The position numbers were made by a program, and so were the translations under genes. Below the pieces are notes generated by a model. It saw nothing but the letters and a program-made list of their open reading frames with translations, was not told the origin of the DNA and did not search any database. Below are positions 1 to 7,445 of a stretch of DNA of 42,521 nucleotides, one piece after another. The stretch's first letter is position 1. Every line of letters begins with the position of its first letter. Source of the DNA: CAZUTO01 sp964623085 (GTDB lineage: Bacteria; Pseudomonadota; Gammaproteobacteria; Pseudomonadales; GM7GCV1); assembly GCA_964623085.1 (NCBI GenBank), contig CAZUTO010000018.1:1-42521 (forward strand), read 5' to 3'.

Positions 1-135
1 GTGTGTTTATTCCAAGCTCTAGAGTCACCTGAATTAAATACATCAGCCCAGCCCTTTTATTGACGGTGGCTTCAGATGTGGCCTCAGACGACTTAGACAC
101 ACCAGATGCAATATTAAACGCAGCAGTAGTGGCTG
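1..135. other. window edge, no supportable gene
   Basis: Frame 1 is open from the window edge to a TGA at 61-63. Frame 3 is open from about 33 to a TAG near 171-173 and reads as an acidic, alanine-rich stretch. Neither has a convincing start or a recognisable motif. This could be the degraded or frameshifted end of a gene lying upstream of the window. Confidence 0.3.
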
Positions 136-342
136 ATGCTGAAATCTACGCATTTTTTCCGGCTAATTTATAGAGTTATTTTTTTTGTGGCATTGCCATT
201 AGTTAGTCTATTTTTATCTGCACTAACTATTAGGTTGGCTAACTTTCTTGCATGGAATATTGGGAGCTCGGTAACTGTTTTCATAACGATACTAATAGTA
301 TCGATGATAAGTTTTTACACAATTTATAGATCAAAAAACTAG
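136..342 (+). CDS. possible small membrane protein, unrecognised
   Basis: This is a 68-residue open frame starting with ATG. The product is almost entirely hydrophobic, with two likely membrane-spanning segments (about residues 10-33 and 38-61) separated by a short polar turn, and a basic C-terminus. There is no clear Shine-Dalgarno sequence before the ATG and no family is recognised. It lies just upstream of a REP-like palindrome in an accessory-looking patch, so it may be a real small membrane protein, a remnant, or a chance open frame. Two-segment hydrophobicity is the only support. Confidence 0.3.
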   Translation: MLKSTHFFRLIYRVIFFVALPLVSLFLSALTIRLANFLAWNIGSSVTVFITILIVSMISFYTIYRSKN

Positions 343-382
343 CTTACATTGAGTAAGCTGAAAATTATGCTAAATCAGTATG

Positions 383-440
383 AAAGGGGTCGGTGACAAA
401 TGAAACTAAGAACTAGAATCGTTTGTCACCGACCCCTTTT
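383..440. repeat. REP-like palindromic element, copy 1
   Basis: A perfect 18-bp inverted repeat: aaaggggtcggtgacaaa at 383-400 pairs with its reverse complement ending at 439-440, around a loop of about 21 nt. The GGGGTCGGTGAC core is seen again at 1179-1190. From family knowledge, this kind of G-rich palindrome in gammaproteobacteria resembles the repeats mobilised by REP-associated tyrosine transposases (Y1 family). No transposase gene is present in the window. The hairpin has a T run after the right arm (437-440), so it might also slow transcription, but its exact recurrence argues for a repeat family. Confidence 0.75.
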
Positions 441-530
441 GCTCGCCCTTTATTTTAGGGCTGAAATACTGACAAATTTTGATTTAACTGGGCCACATTG
501 CGGTGTGAGAAAAAGTTTTAAGGTGTGTAA

Positions 531-1070
531 TTGAGCTATCTTTTTGAGTGGGATTGCACCCACGCCAACTCTTTTCATAACACTGCCGGCCCGATTCTAT
601 CGGAATTGGGCTTTGAGCTTGTAAACGACCCCCAAAAAAAAGTTGGCCGTTATAGTATATCGAGCGCTAGATATAAATCTGCCGATGGCTTATATCTAGC
701 GATAGTCTTTGATCCATTTGAAAGCGGGAGCATCTTGGTATATTTCGGCAGATCTTTGAAAGTAAAAGTCGGAAAATATAACATTAGCGAGTTATCTAAC
801 TGCTACGGTGTGGTGGCGAAAAGATTCGGAATAACCGTTCCAAACTACTACGCACTTCACTATAAAGAAAAAATCTCTGATTCCATGCAGGACGTTTTGC
901 ATGACCTGAGAGAAACCCTTCCCACAGTTTTGTCGAACGTGACACTTGAGGATCTTATTGCGGTTGAAAAAGAACAATATGGGGCTCAGAAACTCGCAGA
1001 AGGATACCTCGGAGATCAGTATCTCGATCATGTTGAGATCAGTGAGCTCACAATAGAGAGTCGCGATTAA
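531..1070 (+). CDS. hypothetical protein in REP-flanked patch
   Basis: Unrecognised 179-residue soluble protein without signal peptide or membrane segment. The start is TTG at 531, supported by AAGG at 520-523 seven bases upstream. The sequence is mildly acidic, with a beta-rich N-terminal half (residues about 25-85) and a helical, charged C-terminal half. No catalytic motif stands out. Small soluble proteins of this kind include immunity proteins, but nothing here proves that. The gene sits between two copies of a REP-like element (383-440 and 1175-1192). Its last few codons overlap, in antisense, sequence resembling the region just downstream of the imelysin-like gene at 26885, so the present C-terminus may be a product of rearrangement. 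Neighbours give no functional hint. Confidence 0.6.
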   Translation: MSYLFEWDCTHANSFHNTAGPILSELGFELVNDPQKKVGRYSISSARYKSADGLYLAIVFDPFESGSILVYFGRSLKVKVGKYNISELSNCYGVVAKRFGITVPNYYALHYKEKISDSMQDVLHDLRETLPTVLSNVTLEDLIAVEKEQYGAQKLAEGYLGDQYLDHVEISELTIESRD

Positions 1071-1171
1071 TCACCATCATAGTTATTAAAGCCAACAAGC
1101 ACACCGGTATCTTGTGCCAAGGGCCCTTCAATAAGTCGCTCCATATCTGTCAGGCTGGTATGAATTTCTTT
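1067..1171 (-). pseudogene. 3'-end remnant of an imelysin-like lipoprotein gene
   Basis: Read on the minus strand, this stretch encodes the last 34 residues and stop codon of a protein nearly identical to the C-terminus of the imelysin-like gene at 26885-27856. Both end in GVLVGFNNYDGD, and 29 of 34 residues match by hand alignment. At DNA level I count 19 differences in 105 positions, many at third codon positions, so the fragment comes from a diverged homologue rather than a fresh copy. The similarity stops at the REP-like sequence beginning at 1175. There is no start codon and no remainder of the gene. The stop end overlaps the 3' end of the gene at 531-1070. Confidence 0.85.
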
Positions 1172-1174
1172 CGT

Positions 1175-1192
1175 AAAAGGGGTCGGTGACAA
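1175..1192. repeat. REP-like element, copy 2 (left arm)
   Basis: aaaaggggtcggtgacaa at 1175-1192 matches the arm of the palindrome at 383-440. The opposite arm is degenerate: only a short gttgacc-like stretch near 1208-1214 remains, with a small gagaa/ttctc hairpin between. It abuts the imelysin remnant ending at 1171. Confidence 0.65.
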
Positions 1193-1268
1193 CTGAGAAT
1201 CGTTCTCGTTGACCTGGTTTTTGATTAATCTGGTTTGAAACCACGTTAAAAAGCAATGTCATTTACGT

Positions 1269-1826
1269 TTACCTCGGCGGGGAGGTATTGGCGAAAGGCG
1301 CGTACTGATTTACCTGCTCGAGAAAGCTGGTTAGTTGTGCATGTTCATTGAGCTGAATGCGCTCTCGATATAGCCCCCAATCCAAAAAACAGGCAAGGCG
1401 CAACTCGCTATCGCTATATGGTGCTTGTTCCGAAAAAAGATGTTGATTGAGTTCGCTCAGCCCGCTTTCAATTCTTTGCGACTGCCGCTGTAAGTATGGG
1501 TTTGCATCCGCTGAAAGCCCATGGCGCTCAAGCAAAAACAAATTTACGCATGAATCTAGAACCGTGTTAGCTAAACAATACCGTTCATAGTCCTGGAGAT
1601 CTTGGAGAAAGGGCTCCCCGGCTTTTTCACGCACGTGCTTAAGAATGGAGCTAGAGTCAGTCAGCTGGATATCACCATCCTTAAGAAAAGGAACTCTCTT
1701 GGTGGGAGACTGAGCAGCGCTCGCTTCCCCATCAGTTTCGACAAACTCGAATTCGAACTGCTCTTCTAACAGAGCGATGCGACAGTGGCGGACGAAAGGG
1801 GAGGTAAAGCTACCGAATAATTCCAT
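1269..1826 (-). CDS. glutathione S-transferase family protein
   Basis: A 185-residue cytosolic protein with a GST N-terminal thioredoxin-like domain. The N-terminus carries the S-x-P-F-V-R-x-C-R stretch expected at the glutathione-activating site (about residues 6-16). TKRVPFL (about 42-48) supplies the cis-proline of the glutathione site, and LTDSSSIL (about 55-62) the gamma-glutamyl-binding Ser pair. The C-terminal helical domain (about 85-180) is shorter than in typical 200-220 residue GSTs. ATG start. It precedes a MAPEG gene, another glutathione-linked family, with a gap of about 50 bp between them; the shared theme suggests a detoxification role, but the substrate is unknown. Confidence 0.85.
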   Translation of the reverse strand: MELFGSFTSPFVRHCRIALLEEQFEFEFVETDGEASAAQSPTKRVPFLKDGDIQLTDSSSILKHVREKAGEPFLQDLQDYERYCLANTVLDSCVNLFLLERHGLSADANPYLQRQSQRIESGLSELNQHLFSEQAPYSDSELRLACFLDWGLYRERIQLNEHAQLTSFLEQVNQYAPFANTSPPR

Positions 1827-1877
1827 AACAGCTCTCTAAAGATATCTTCCCTATTCTAATAAGAATAACCGTTAAGA

Positions 1878-2276
1878 CTAGAGGTTGATAACCAACGCGA
1901 ACCAAAGAATTAGAACGCAAACCAAACTGCAGACAAATGCAATTAAGCGATGTAGCGGATTGTTGTAAGTGTTGTGAATATAGGTATGTGCAATTCGGCA
2001 CAATAGATATACCCAGCCAATAAATATAGTGAATGCTGATTCCAGGCCCATTGCAATAATCAATGCGCCGGCAATATAAAACAGTGGTGGAGTTTCTAGT
2101 AAGTTTGCGAAGTGTCTCGTTGCCAAGCGGACATTGTCAGGAACATCATAACCGGACATGGTTTTGAAGTAGCGGACGTTTATTTCTCCACTCTTGGCGG
2201 CCTGGAAACGCCCGTAGGCCATATAGCCGCCATAACCCAGAGTTAGTAAAACCATTAAAAACATGGGGTAGATCAT
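1878..2276 (-). CDS. MAPEG family membrane protein
   Basis: A 132-residue integral membrane protein with about four hydrophobic helices. The central region carries the MAPEG-type pattern: R-x-x-R-x-x-x-N-x-x-E-x-x-P-L-F-Y (about residues 49-66, seen as the LATRHFANLLETPPLFY stretch) and R-x-x-H-x-x-x-H (about 94-101). MAPEG proteins of eukaryotes are glutathione-dependent transferases or peroxidases; the bacterial members are mostly uncharacterised. The ATG start is preceded on the minus strand by a strong GGGAGAG Shine-Dalgarno. It is likely co-transcribed with the downstream GST gene. The substrate cannot be inferred. Confidence 0.85.
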   Translation of the reverse strand: MIYPMFLMVLLTLGYGGYMAYGRFQAAKSGEINVRYFKTMSGYDVPDNVRLATRHFANLLETPPLFYIAGALIIAMGLESAFTIFIGWVYLLCRIAHTYIHNTYNNPLHRLIAFVCSLVCVLILWFALVINL

Positions 2277-2319
2277 TGTTCTCTCCCGTGGTGTTTCAGC
2301 TATTTATTTTAGTGTTATC

Positions 2320-2922
2320 TTAATCAATTTCTGCTTTCAGTTGCTTGATAAGAATCTCGATAGCTTGCCCGCGATGACTGACCCGATTTTTTGTTTCTGG
2401 TGGCAAATCGGCTGATGCACATTGTTGATTAAAGGCATAAAAAAGCGGATCGTAGCCGAACCCGTTTGTCCCGCATGGGGCGGTTAAAATCCTGCCGCGC
2501 CATGATGCTTGTCCAATCATCGGCGTGGGATCGAGATGGTGACGCATATATACCAGTGCACAGTGAAAATGCGCTGTGCGTGATTCTGTGGCCACTCCTT
2601 CTAGTGCTTCAATCAATTTAGAATTATTTTTCTCATCGGTGGCATCTGGGCCTGCATATCGCGCCGAGTAGATACCGGGTGCACCATCTAAGTAGTCAAC
2701 AGCAAGACCAGAATCATCGGCGATGGCAGGTAGTCCAGTTTGTGCAGATGCGGAGCGCGCTTTTAACAGCGCATTCTCAAGGAAGGTAAGGCCGGTCTCT
2801 TCTGGCGCTATTACGCCTAGATCATTTTGGGAGACAAGCTCGAAGGAGTCGCCTAGTCGAAATTGGAGCTCGCGTATTTTTCCTTTGTTGCCGCTGGCGA
2901 GAACAGCCTTAACTTTTTCCAT
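2320..2922 (-). CDS. rdgB: RdgB/HAM1 non-canonical purine NTP pyrophosphatase
   Basis: A 200-residue cytosolic enzyme that hydrolyses dITP, XTP and ITP to monophosphates, keeping deaminated purines out of DNA and RNA. Hallmarks seen: N-terminal ASGNKGKIREL (about residues 9-19, triphosphate binding), ADDSGL (about 67-72, catalytic and metal-binding acids), GFGYDPLF (about 155-162, base recognition) and SHRGQA near residue 182. Length is as in E. coli RdgB. It lies at the end of the metX-metW-DUF4426-rdgB cluster, an order known in Pseudomonas. Confidence 0.96.
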   Translation of the reverse strand: MEKVKAVLASGNKGKIRELQFRLGDSFELVSQNDLGVIAPEETGLTFLENALLKARSASAQTGLPAIADDSGLAVDYLDGAPGIYSARYAGPDATDEKNNSKLIEALEGVATESRTAHFHCALVYMRHHLDPTPMIGQASWRGRILTAPCGTNGFGYDPLFYAFNQQCASADLPPETKNRVSHRGQAIEILIKQLKAEID

Positions 2923-2948
2923 TTGCTCTTTTCTACTTGTTTGGTTGG

Positions 2949-3386
2949 TCAGTCGTGGTAAAGCGTTTTGGAAAATGTGACTGTATTTGAGTAACGCTCG
3001 TCGGGTAACAGCACATGAACGCTAAAGTTAAGTACTTCTTGATCAGAGAATGCAAACTCCGCTAAGTAATAGGTGGCGTCACCTTCATCTATCTCTACAA
3101 AATCGAGTTCCGCTTCTTGCTGGAGCAAATTAGTAAAGCTGGCTTTGAGTTCAACAGGCAAACCTTTGCTTAGGCCGCCCGCATCTTTTTCCGTGACGGC
3201 AATATTAATAATGGCTCTATCGCCTGCGCGCACAAATCCATATCCAGTCGCTGCTTCTTGCGGTAAAAAACTGCTGTTAAACACGGAATAGTGGACGGTG
3301 TAATCACCGATATCCTTTTGGCTGTCTTGCGCAGAAAGCAAGTTGGCCACTAAGAGCAAAACAAGTGTTGTGAATAATCGTTTCAT
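2949..3386 (-). CDS. DUF4426 secreted protein
   Basis: A 145-residue protein with an N-terminal signal peptide (basic MKR, hydrophobic core to about residue 18, cleavage likely after LLSA). The mature part is a small beta-rich domain of the DUF4426 family, recognised by the DYTVHYSVFNSSFLP start and the YGFVRAGDRAIINIAV stretch. The biochemical role is unknown. In Pseudomonas-type genomes this gene lies between metW and rdgB, as here. It is expected to be periplasmic or membrane-associated, with no lipobox. Confidence 0.88.
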   Translation of the reverse strand: MKRLFTTLVLLLVANLLSAQDSQKDIGDYTVHYSVFNSSFLPQEAATGYGFVRAGDRAIINIAVTEKDAGGLSKGLPVELKASFTNLLQQEAELDFVEIDEGDATYYLAEFAFSDQEVLNFSVHVLLPDERYSNTVTFSKTLYHD

Positions 3387-3416
3387 AGTTTTTCCGGTCG
3401 GCTTTTTTGCCGGGTG

Positions 3417-4010
3417 TTAATCGCGGGTGAGATGGTAGATTGCATTCTCTGCAAACAAATTCGGCACGATGTTTTTGAGCTGGTGGCTAATAGGCTGCTC
3501 GGCCAGCATGACTTTTTCTTGAATCTTGTAGCCTTTGTCATCGCAAAGTACCTCAAAGTCACGCACTGTACAAAAATGGATGTTGGGTGTGTCGTACCAT
3601 TGATAGGGTAGCCTCTTAGTGACGGGCATTTTCCCAGCAATGCTGAGATACATCCGCGTGCGCAGATGACCGAAGTTAGGAAAAGTAACGATACAGTTCT
3701 TACCCACGCGTAGCATCTCTTCCAAAATAATATCCGGGTGTTTCATTACTTGCAGGGCTTGTGTCATGACGACTAAATCAAAGCTCTGATCGAGAAAACC
3801 GTCTAGTTTACGATCCAAGGTTTTTTCGACCACATTAACGCCATTCGTTATGCAGGCTTGGATTTGGGCAGCATCATTTTCGAGCCCATAGCCGGTGACA
3901 CCGCGATCGTCCATTAGGAATTTGAGTAGCTCACCATCACCACAGGCTAAATCCAGAACGCGCGCGTTCTTTGGCACTAAATCAGAAATAGCTTGTAAGT
4001 CAGCACGCAT
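3417..4010 (-). CDS. metW: methionine biosynthesis protein MetW
   Basis: A 197-residue SAM-dependent methyltransferase-fold protein. Motif I is VLDLACGDGELL (about residues 19-30), followed by GYGLE at about 40, and FDLVVMTQALQVMKHP is typical of MetW. MetW partners MetX in methionine synthesis in many proteobacteria; its exact chemistry is still debated. Its ATG overlaps the metX stop codon (ATGA at 4007-4012 read on minus), so translation is probably coupled. Confidence 0.95.
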   Translation of the reverse strand: MRADLQAISDLVPKNARVLDLACGDGELLKFLMDDRGVTGYGLENDAAQIQACITNGVNVVEKTLDRKLDGFLDQSFDLVVMTQALQVMKHPDIILEEMLRVGKNCIVTFPNFGHLRTRMYLSIAGKMPVTKRLPYQWYDTPNIHFCTVRDFEVLCDDKGYKIQEKVMLAEQPISHQLKNIVPNLFAENAIYHLTRD

Positions 4011-5167
4011 CAGCGATTAATCTCCGTAGCCACGCGAGTCATGTATTCGCCGAAGGCATCCATATATCGAGGTACTGGCAGTAGGAAAGAATCGTGACCT
4101 TTATTGGATTCTATTTCGAGATAGGACAGATTTTTACCCGCTGCAATAATAGCGCTGGTGATCTCTTGAGAGCGTTCTGGCGGGAATCGCCAGTCGGTGG
4201 TGAATGACGCAACAAAGAAATCACATTTGGCATGGCTGAATGCTTCGACTGGGTCGCTATTGTATTCTCTAGAGAGATCAAACACATCGAGCATTCGGGT
4301 GATCAGTAGATAAGTGTTGGCGTCGAACTTTTCGGAAAACTGATCGCCTTTATAGTTAAGGTAGCTTCCGACCTCAAACTCCAGTTGTTCTTCAATGCCA
4401 CGTTCAAAGGTGCCCGCTTTTAAATCGCGGCCAAATCGTTCCTCCATGTCATCTTGTGAAATGTAGGTGACATGCGCAATCATTCTGGCTAGTGCCAGCC
4501 CGCGATCCGGCTGTTTGCCTTCCGCAAGATAATGTCCATTGCAGTAATCTGGATCGGAGGTAATAGCTCGTCGAGCGAGTTCATTGAAGGCAATATTCTG
4601 TGGGGTGAGCGACATTGCTGTGGCCAGCGCGACACAGTGACGCAAGCGGTCAGGGTACTCTAGTGACCAGCGTAGTGCTTGCATGCCACCTAGGCTTCCG
4701 CCGATGACGGCCGCCCAAACGTCAATACCTAAGGCATCAGCCAGTTGCCGCTGGCTGTCAACCCAATCTCGAAATCTCAGAGGCGGGAAGTCTGGCCCCC
4801 AATGTTTTCCTGTTTCGGGATTAATACTGCTTGGCCCTGTGGAGCCGTGACAGCCACCGATATTGTTCGGTACAACGACAAAGAAGTGATTGGTGTCGAT
4901 GGGCTTGCCGGGGCCAATGCATGCATCCCACCAGCCGGGTTTATCCTGCTCGTCGCCAGCATGATAGCCAGCAGCGTGGTGATTCCCGCTTAGTGCATGG
5001 CAGATTAATACGGCGTTGGAGTTATTTTTGTTGAGTTCCCCATAGGTTTCATAGACTAGATCGTAGTCTGCCAGTGTGCGCCCACAGGAAAGCGTCAGCG
5101 GTTCGCTGATACGTTGTTTTTTTGGTTCGATAATGCCGACAGAATCTGCGGCTATTTCGACAGGCAT
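4010..5167 (-). CDS. metX: homoserine O-acyltransferase MetX
   Basis: A 385-residue alpha/beta hydrolase that acylates the hydroxyl of L-homoserine, the first committed step of methionine synthesis. Seen: the oxyanion-hole strand with CHALSGNHHAAG (about residues 56-67), the nucleophile elbow GGSLGGMQALRW (Ser about 157), and the C-terminal catalytic His in NKGHDSFLL (about 357-366). Many gammaproteobacterial MetX proteins use succinyl-CoA rather than acetyl-CoA. I cannot settle the acyl donor from sequence alone, so the product is acetyl- or succinyl-homoserine. First gene of the metX-metW pair. Confidence 0.95.
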   Translation of the reverse strand: MPVEIAADSVGIIEPKKQRISEPLTLSCGRTLADYDLVYETYGELNKNNSNAVLICHALSGNHHAAGYHAGDEQDKPGWWDACIGPGKPIDTNHFFVVVPNNIGGCHGSTGPSSINPETGKHWGPDFPPLRFRDWVDSQRQLADALGIDVWAAVIGGSLGGMQALRWSLEYPDRLRHCVALATAMSLTPQNIAFNELARRAITSDPDYCNGHYLAEGKQPDRGLALARMIAHVTYISQDDMEERFGRDLKAGTFERGIEEQLEFEVGSYLNYKGDQFSEKFDANTYLLITRMLDVFDLSREYNSDPVEAFSHAKCDFFVASFTTDWRFPPERSQEITSAIIAAGKNLSYLEIESNKGHDSFLLPVPRYMDAFGEYMTRVATEINR

Positions 5168-5254
5168 ACGCTTGGTTGTTTTTCTGCTATCTCAAATGTT
5201 GGCTCAGTCTAACTGAGCAACCTAACAGAGCCAAATTCTGAGCATTGCGAATCG

Positions 5255-5866
5255 CTAGATGCCAGGCACGATCAATCTTATCGTTTGACTTAGTCCAGCG
5301 CTGCGCGCAAACCCAGTCACCACAATTTCTAGGACGTGGATAAGCATAAATACTAAAAATGGCGAAAGATCGAGGCCGCCCATAGGGGGAAGTATTTTTT
5401 GAAATGGCGCCATTGCTGGAGCCATAAGTTGTCTCAGCAAGTCCAGCGCGGGATGAGAAATATGCATGCCGCCCAACATAATCGCAAAGCTGACGATAAT
5501 GATGGCGATCAAGCCAAAGTAAAATATCTTTAGTATCAAACTGGCGAGGCCTATTGCGCCCCAGATAAGCGCATCGACTGGGGTGATAAATGTTTTAAAA
5601 ATAACAAATGCACCAATTTCAATAATGATGACTTGGAAAAGTAAGCACCAGATCACTGCTGCGATATCTAAATTTCGCCATTGTGGAATGAGTTTTCCTA
5701 AGGGGCCAACAACTGGCTGGGTGGCTTTCACGATAAATTGGCTGACTGGATTATAGTAATCAGCACGGCCTAGTTGGAGCAGAACTCTCAATACTGCAAT
5801 GGTGGCGTAAGCCCCACTCAATACTTGAAATACATAAATAAAAACCTGTGTGAGTGTGTTATCCAC
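5255..5866 (-). CDS. YggT family membrane protein
   Basis: A 203-residue inner-membrane protein with two YGGT repeats, each a pair of hydrophobic helices with a conserved R-x-L-x-x-P-x-x-G type turn (VKATQPVVGPLGKLIP near residue 45-60 and LMAPAMAPFQKILPPMGG near 147-164). The start is GTG at 5866, two bases beyond the proC stop, so it is co-transcribed with proC. The family is found next to proC and yggS in many bacteria and has been linked to osmotic or division functions, without a firm role. Confidence 0.92.
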   Translation of the reverse strand: MDNTLTQVFIYVFQVLSGAYATIAVLRVLLQLGRADYYNPVSQFIVKATQPVVGPLGKLIPQWRNLDIAAVIWCLLFQVIIIEIGAFVIFKTFITPVDALIWGAIGLASLILKIFYFGLIAIIIVSFAIMLGGMHISHPALDLLRQLMAPAMAPFQKILPPMGGLDLSPFLVFMLIHVLEIVVTGFARSAGLSQTIRLIVPGI

Positions 5867-5868
5867 TA

Positions 5869-6696
5869 TTAAGCTCCAAATTCTTTCGACATCGTCTCGG
5901 CGCGATCAGCGCAATCCTGCATCGCGTTTTTAACGAGTGATTTTAAATCATCTGAGATAAATCGATTAATCGCTTGCTCGGTGGTTCCTCCAGGGGAGGT
6001 CACTTTTTCGCGCAACGTTGTGAGGCTATCCTGACTCTCCGAAGCGAGAAGCCCCGCCCCTAGGCATGTTTGCTTGGCTAGCGTTTCGGCGACACTATTA
6101 TCGAGCCCCATATCTTTGCCAGCCTGTGCGATAAGTTCGGTAAAAAGAAAAAAGTATGCAGGGCCACTACCAGACACCGCTGTCACGGCATCGATTAAGG
6201 GTTCTGATTCAACCCAGCAGGTTATGCCAACTGCCGACAGAATAGTGTCTGTGGCCGATTTTTGTTCTTCTGATACCTTCGCGTTTGCGTATAGACCAGT
6301 TGCGCCTTTCTGAATGAGTGCGGGCGTATTGGGCATAGCTCTGACGATGGCGATTGCCCCCAACCAATGTTCCAAAGACTGAACAGAAATACCCGCCGCG
6401 ATCGATATAACGAGTGAACCCGGTTTTATGTGCGGCTCAATGCCCGTTGCGACGGATTGCATAATTTGAGGTTTTACCGCGAGGACAATAATGTCAGATT
6501 CAGCAATCGCAGCATTATCTGTGGATACGCTAAGACAACTTGGATAATCCAAAGATTTTTCTAGCAAGGCTAGTTGGTCTGCCGATGTATCACATGCGAG
6601 GATGTTCAAGCCTTTGGTCGTGTTCTTTATAAGGCCACCGATAAGACTTCTGGCCATATTACCGGCACCTATAAAACCGATGTTCGGTTGCAGCAT
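5869..6696 (-). CDS. proC: pyrroline-5-carboxylate reductase
   Basis: A 275-residue cytosolic enzyme that reduces 1-pyrroline-5-carboxylate to L-proline with NAD(P)H. The dinucleotide-binding motif GFIGAGNMARSLIGGL is at residues 8-23. The C-terminal dimerisation domain carries the family signature around VTAVSGSGPAYFF (about 166-178) and SPGGTTEQAI (about 235-244). Full length. Part of the yggS-proC-yggT operon on the minus strand. Confidence 0.97.
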   Translation of the reverse strand: MLQPNIGFIGAGNMARSLIGGLIKNTTKGLNILACDTSADQLALLEKSLDYPSCLSVSTDNAAIAESDIIVLAVKPQIMQSVATGIEPHIKPGSLVISIAAGISVQSLEHWLGAIAIVRAMPNTPALIQKGATGLYANAKVSEEQKSATDTILSAVGITCWVESEPLIDAVTAVSGSGPAYFFLFTELIAQAGKDMGLDNSVAETLAKQTCLGAGLLASESQDSLTTLREKVTSPGGTTEQAINRFISDDLKSLVKNAMQDCADRAETMSKEFGA

Positions 6697-6728
6697 TTGT
6701 TTACCTTATTTGAAAGTGATGACTCTGA

Positions 6729-7412
6729 TTAGGTTCTTGCGCCGAAGATGTCCGTACCAATTCGTACCATGGTTGAACCCGCAGATACAGCCGCCCGCAG
6801 GTCGGCTGACATACCTAGAGAGAGTGTATCAATATCTAGGGAAAGCTGCTTGAGGTCGTTGAACAGATTAACCGCTTTTTCGCATGCTTCTAATTGTTCG
6901 TCGTATTTATGACGCGGCATAGGGATACACATCATGCCGCGCAAAGTAAGGTTTGGGAGATCGATTAGCTCAGCAGCCAATGGCATCAACTCTGCTGGCG
7001 AAACGCCGGCTTTTGTTGGCTCTTGGTCTAGATTGATTTGAATACAAATATTTAGCGGTGGCAATGAACTTGCTCGCTGTTTGCTCAAACGCTGGGCTAT
7101 TTTTAATCGGTCGACAGATTGGACCCAATCAAAATGATTGGCGATCGTGCTGGTTTTGTTGCTTTGAATCGCGCCGACAAAGTGCCAGACAATATCTAAA
7201 TCCTGCGTGCTATTAATCTTCTCCAGCGCTTCTTGAAGGTAATTTTCACCAAAATCGACAATGCCGTGGTTTGCGGCTAACCGCACTTCTTCAGTGCTTC
7301 GTGCCTTACTAGCGGCCATAATTCGCGGCAATTTTGCGGTCGAATTCTCATCTTGCGCTGCTCGATAGACGCGATCTTTTACTGAGGCAATATTTTCGGC
7401 TAGGCTGGTCAT
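6729..7412 (-). CDS. YggS family PLP-homeostasis protein
   Basis: A cytosolic PLP-binding protein of the YggS/PLPBP family (fold-type III alanine-racemase-like barrel without racemase activity) that controls free pyridoxal phosphate. The PLP lysine lies in IMAASKARS (about residues 30-38), followed by FGENYLQEA and WHFVGAIQSNK; LSLGMSADLRAAV and VRIGTDIFGAR near the end bind the phosphate. I prefer the ATG at 7412 (227 residues) because it lines up with family N-termini. An in-frame GTG at 7424 is the alternative. Only about 30 bp separate it from the divergent pilT. Confidence 0.95.
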   Translation of the reverse strand: MTSLAENIASVKDRVYRAAQDENSTAKLPRIMAASKARSTEEVRLAANHGIVDFGENYLQEALEKINSTQDLDIVWHFVGAIQSNKTSTIANHFDWVQSVDRLKIAQRLSKQRASSLPPLNICIQINLDQEPTKAGVSPAELMPLAAELIDLPNLTLRGMMCIPMPRHKYDEQLEACEKAVNLFNDLKQLSLDIDTLSLGMSADLRAAVSAGSTMVRIGTDIFGART

Positions 7413-7445
7413 ATTAAATAACACGAGTGGTAGGTTCCAAAATTA

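Noticed and set aside
33..173. Frame-3 acidic coding-like stretch at the window edge
   Set aside because: It has no clear start and no recognised homology, and overlaps the small ORF at 136; it may be part of an upstream broken gene but cannot be supported.
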